DNA from: Microplitis mediator
Taxonomy: Eukaryota; Arthropoda; Insecta; Hymenoptera; Braconidae
DNA length: 64,000 nt
Direction of reading: 5' to 3'
Assembly: GCF_029852145.1 (NCBI RefSeq)
Contig: NC_079971.1
Coordinates: 20,087,563 to 20,151,562 of the forward strand
In this document: positions 60,321 to 64,000 of the stretch, one piece after another
Layout of the letters: each line of letters opens with the position of its first letter
How positions within the stretch are numbered: position 1 is the first letter of the stretch
The notes under the pieces: generated by a model
The model's input: the letters and a program-made list of their open reading frames with translations, nothing else
Databases searched by the model: none
What the model was told of the DNA's origin: nothing
Position numbers and translations under genes: made by a program

Positions 60321-60597
60321 AGGGTCAACCGTTTTCCTAATTTTTTTCGAGTGGTCCATTATGCCCCATATATGACTTATTGGCCCGAAATATCATAAAA
60401 CCATCATAGAGGTCATAACTTGGCGGAAAATGGAAAAAAAAATTTTTACCTAATACCCACTACATGATTTTTTTAATTTTAATCGGAATTAAAAAATTAT
60501 TGAAAAGTTTTAAACACGCTCTTAACGCCTGAGACGTCTTAAACGCGCTTTCAACGCCTGAGACGCTTGAGCTACGTGTTAAATTTCGACTCGAGAG

Positions 60598-61116
60598 CGT
60601 TTAAGTGTTAATCAGTTTTTGCTCATAAATTCATTCATTTTTACAATTATAACTTATTATCAAAAAATCTCCGTTCAAACTCTATTGGAGTAAAAAAATA
60701 TTTCACAAAACTTATATATAAATGTTCTTTATATAGTTAAAAATTCTATATATATATATATATATATATTTTTCGAGGTCAATGTTATCATATTTTTTTG
60801 AAATTGATCTATATTTTATAATTACTTAAAATTTTGTTCTTAAAATCGTATTAATAAAACTAAATGTTTTCTTAATGATGTTACTGTCGATAGTGATATT
60901 ATTTTTCATTTTAATTAACTTCAATAACTTCTAATGCGATGACGATCGTTTCAGTTTTTCTGATGTCATTAAATAGACATTTGATAAGAAATAGTAACGC
61001 CTTGATGAATTAGATAGAAAATAATGAATGTTGTTACTAAGGCAAACTATTGGTGTTGGTGGTGATGGAATTAAGATATCTTTTACTTATAATATTTCTT
61101 TATTAAACTATGCACA
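60598..61116. other. Distal 5' flank of astacin copy 2
   Basis: It aligns with 47,673-48,194 upstream of copy 1 (for example 'gatgacgatcgtttcagtttttctgatgtcatt'-type wording in both). It is therefore part of the duplicated unit. A (TA)n tract lies at about 60,750-60,770. Confidence 0.55.
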
Positions 61117-61168
61117 CTGCAAAAAAACACCGGTGTATAAGTCCACGATATCCCGGTGCTGAGCTTAC

Positions 61169-62892
61169 CCGCATGAAAAAACTTTATATGTTAAAACATA
61201 TATGATAGAATATATGAATATTATAATGTGATATATTGTACAATATATAAAATAATATTTATATTTTTGCCGTATTAATATATGATAATATATTGAAAAA
61301 AAATATATTGCTAGAATATATTATCAATATATTTATCAATATATGACTTTTTATGTATGTTTTACATATATATTTTAATATATCTTTTTTATATTGATAT
61401 ATTATATTGAAAGTAGTATATTAATTAATATATAGTATTTTTTATATTTTTTATATACGTTTTCCAATATATTGCGAAATATAAGGTTTCCAATATATTG
61501 TAAAATATATGGTACTTTTTTTACTTTTCTTAGGTTATTGCCAGTGAATATAAGGTCAATGAAAAGAAGGAGAAAAAATAATAAATTTGACTTTTTTTTG
61601 TGGAATTGTGTAGAAATTGAAAAAGTATATTAAAAAATAAAATTTTCAATATATTGCGAAAAATATAAGTTTTAATATACTGGAAAAATATAATTCCAAT
61701 ATACCGCGAACCATATATTTAATCATATAAATTCTTTCATATATAATCAATTATATAAAGACCATATACCACTAATTATAGGAGTCAAAATATATGGATA
61801 TTAGGGTGATCCAAAAAAACCAACCTATCGAATTTACGTCTTAAAAAGGACCTATATTTCGAGAAAAAAATTCTCCCATTGGGCAAAATTTTTAGCTCAA
61901 TTTTAAATAGTGTCGGTAGCCATTTGAAATTTCCCATTTAAATAACATGCAAAAATTTTTTTTTTGATTAAAAATATTATAACTTTTGAACCATGTGAGA
62001 CAAAAATTCGGCTCTAGAATATTCTTGTAGGGCATTAAATTTCTTAAAAGAAAGTCTTTGGACTCGAATTTGTAAACTTGATATTTCGTATACTAACAGG
62101 CTATCAAAGTCTGGATTAAACAGAATCATGCAAATTTAAGGCTTTATTTGGATTTTTCAAATTCTTTTCGTTTATTGTGATCGATAACAAAATATTATTT
62201 GTTACAACGTGGATATTGTTGGTGATTTCATTGCACTACATGTAAAACAAATTTTCTCGTAGTATTGACATTTTTAATAATAAAGCCTCCAATTTGAATG
62301 ATTCTGTTTACTCTAGACTTTGATGGCCTGTTAGTATACGAAATATCAAATTTACAAATTCGACTCCCAGGACTTTCTTTTAAGAAATTTAATGCCCTAC
62401 AAGAATATTCTAGAGCCAAATTTTTGTCTCACATGGTTCAAAAGTTATAATATTTTTAATCAAAAAAAAAATTTTTGCATGTTATTTAAATGGGAAATTT
62501 CAAATGGCTACCGACACTATTTAAAATTGAGCTAAAAATTTTGCCCAATGGGAGAATTTTTTTCTCGATATATAGGTCCTTTTTAAGACGTAAATTCGAT
62601 AGGTTGGTTTTTTTGGCTCACCCTAATGGATATATATATCAAGTTTATTATATTATACTTATAAATTATATATATACTATCCATATATGATAAGAATATA
62701 TTGAGCATTATATGAGATAATATATATAGACAAATACAAAACATTATATACAAGTAAATATATTATGATAAATATATAATCCAATATATGTAAAAAACAT
62801 GTATTTTTCAATATAGATATTTTTGCCGCTATATATTTATCACATATTCACCATATATTTTTTTATATACTTTTAACAATATATAGCTTTTC
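61169..62892. mobile_element. CCCGCATGRAAAA element (level 2 of a nested set)
   Basis: The left end TACCCGCATGAAAAAACTTT and right end AGCTTTTCCATGCGGGTA are inverted and bounded by TA. The unsplit site survives at 48,256-48,257. The body is A+T-rich with very many ATATATT words. It carries the element at 61,807-62,625. Boundaries are good to a few bases. Confidence 0.75.
61807..62625. mobile_element. GGGTGATCCAAAA foldback element (level 3)
   Basis: The left end TTAGGGTGATCCAAAAAAAC is mirrored by TTTTTTTGGCTCACCCTAA. The halves are long inverted copies (for example ACCAACCTATCGAATTTACG / CGTAAATTCGATAGGTTGGT and CAAATGGCTACCGACACTAT on one side only inverted from the other). Arms are about 350-400 bp around a short divergent centre. 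No coding function is inferred from the frames inside. Confidence 0.8.
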
Positions 62893-62990
62893 CATGCGGG
62901 TATCGGTGTGTAAAATTTAAACCCGAAAATAATGTTGAGATAATACATAGCGGTGTTCAACTTTTCCTTACTGTTAAACGGCGTTTGAAA

Positions 62991-64000
62991 GAAAATAGTT
63001 TTATTTTTCGAGTATTAGAAGGGTGAACTGTATTTCAAATAAAAAAAAAAGTTTTCGCTGTCTTAAAAATTCATAATACATCAGATTCACCAATTTATAG
63101 AGAAACTTAAAACATATTTGTCCACAATGACATATTAATGTTATTATTGTGTAGTGTCACGATTGGAGATCGTGATGGGCGTAGGTACGAATTTTCGTAT
63201 AACGTATTGAATAAAAGGGTACTTACAATGGTCAAGGACCGATCTTGTGACCTGGGCTCACGTGACCAAATGCTCGATTTATTCTACTTTATATTCAACT
63301 CGCGCCCACACAATATTGTTGAAGACAAATATTGATAAACTCAAAACGATTTCCAATCTATGTGTGTGACTTATTTAAATTTCACAATCAAACGTCGAGC
63401 GGTAAACGTAAGATTGTGTACCCCCTACTGTTAACTATCTGTCTGAGCGGCTAAACAGGTAGAAAATAAGGGATAAAGGAAGGTGGGCTGCCGAAAAGCC
63501 TCGAGAAGCTAGTATTCTATTGCTAAAGTAATATTGTCTGAGAAATAATGTTTTTCAAATTATTATGTTAACGAGTAATTTTATTTAAGATTCAATATAC
63601 TCTAAATACAAAAGGGTTACAATTGTTTAAAATCGACAATATAAAATAAAATGTGTTATGCGTATGTTTTATAATCAGGTTCAAAATGTATAAAATATAA
63701 AAATATCAAATAATGATTACAATGGTTAAAACTTACCCTAAACAGGTTTAGGTGAGGTGTCAAGACTATCAGCAGTAACACAGGACACTTTTACACAGCG
63801 CGTTCTCGCGGTTAATTAATGTGATTTTAATTTATTGGTTTATTTAGTTTGTTTTAATTATTTATGCGTTTCAAAATCTTCGTAGTAAATAAAAAAAATG
63901 TAAATTGGTTTGTAAAACCTTTGCGTATTTTCACGATAAAATATAATTCAGTATTTTCAAATTCTTCGCGTTTTCGCGGTAAAATAATTCTTTTAAAATC
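62991..64000. other. Unassigned sequence at the window end
   Basis: About 63,153-63,530 is less A+T-rich than its surroundings. It starts TGTAGTGTCACGATTGGAGA, which has the look of an LTR start, but I see no second LTR, primer site or polyprotein in the window. No gene is called. Confidence 0.25.

Larger units (their letters stand above)
58788..60594. mobile_element. 1.8-kb element with CCCGAGTCGAAATTT ends upstream of astacin copy 2
   Basis: The left end CCCGAGTCGAAATTT and the right end AAATTTCGACTCGAG are inverted and flanked by AGC (58,785-58,787 and 60,595-60,597). The copy 1 upstream region shows the uninterrupted site (tttataagcgttcaagtg, about 47,665-47,682). Near both ends are tandem copies of 'aaacgtatctcaggcgtctc'. 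Nested inside are the MITE at 58,860-59,367, a (TG)n tract and the ACCGATTTCG-type repeat. It is non-coding. Confidence 0.8.
61117..62990. mobile_element. CACCGGTG MITE split by a nested element
   Basis: The left part 61,117-61,176 (CACTGCAAAAAAACACCGGT ... gctgagctta) and the right part from 62,895 (TATCGGTGTGTAAAATTTAA) form one element. They match the unsplit copy at 48,195-48,310. The right terminus is not clear. Confidence 0.65.

Noticed and set aside
63138..63335. 65-aa frame and LTR-like start TGTAGTGTCACGA
   Set aside because: No second LTR, primer-binding site or polyprotein visible in the window; too little to call.

Overview
This is a eukaryotic, strongly A+T-rich insect nuclear window. 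It carries spliced genes with GT/AG introns, divergent ionotropic receptors, replication-dependent histone genes with the animal 3' stem-loop, and tolloid-like astacin proteases. A hymenopteran (parasitoid-wasp-like) genome is my inference, not proven. About four fifths of the window is transposon-derived or unassigned.

Region 1 (1-17,913) is a tandem array of divergent ionotropic receptor (IR) genes on the + strand. It holds the 3' end of one gene (1-723) and one complete three-exon gene of 645 aa (3615-6618). After these come the 3' tail of a deleted copy (11,143), a broken copy that lacks about 130 codons (12,074-16,540), and a truncated pseudogene (17,446-17,913). MITEs, a GGCCAAGGCTTGG repeat and a 720-bp tandem duplication with long hairpins lie between them.

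Region 2 (17,914-24,199) is repeat DNA: a foldback, a long (CA)n tract, other MITEs and a partial end of the large transposon of region 3.

Region 3 (24,200-41,685) is a histone cluster: H1 (+), then H4 (-) and H3 (+) head to head. The H1 coding sequence is split in its globular domain by a 10,732-bp DNA transposon (24,412-35,143) with CACGG...CCGTG ends and a TA target duplication. The transposon has two intact genes: a nine-exon companion gene (580 aa) and an intronless 861-aa zinc-finger DDE transposase of the CACTA/EnSpm-like (CMC) type. Its subterminal repeats differ at the two ends (174-bp and 91-bp periods), and three smaller elements are nested in it.

Region 4 (41,686-64,000) has two tandem paralogous astacin/CUB metalloprotease genes on the - strand (490 and 491 aa, five exons each, matching intron phases). 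A decayed Jockey-like LINE lies between them. Downstream is a dense field of MITEs, including a three-level nested insertion at 61,117-63,000.

Because both the IR and the astacin genes are recent duplicates, several insertions can be compared with an empty site in the sister copy. Exon boundaries were read by eye from splice signals and paralogue alignment.
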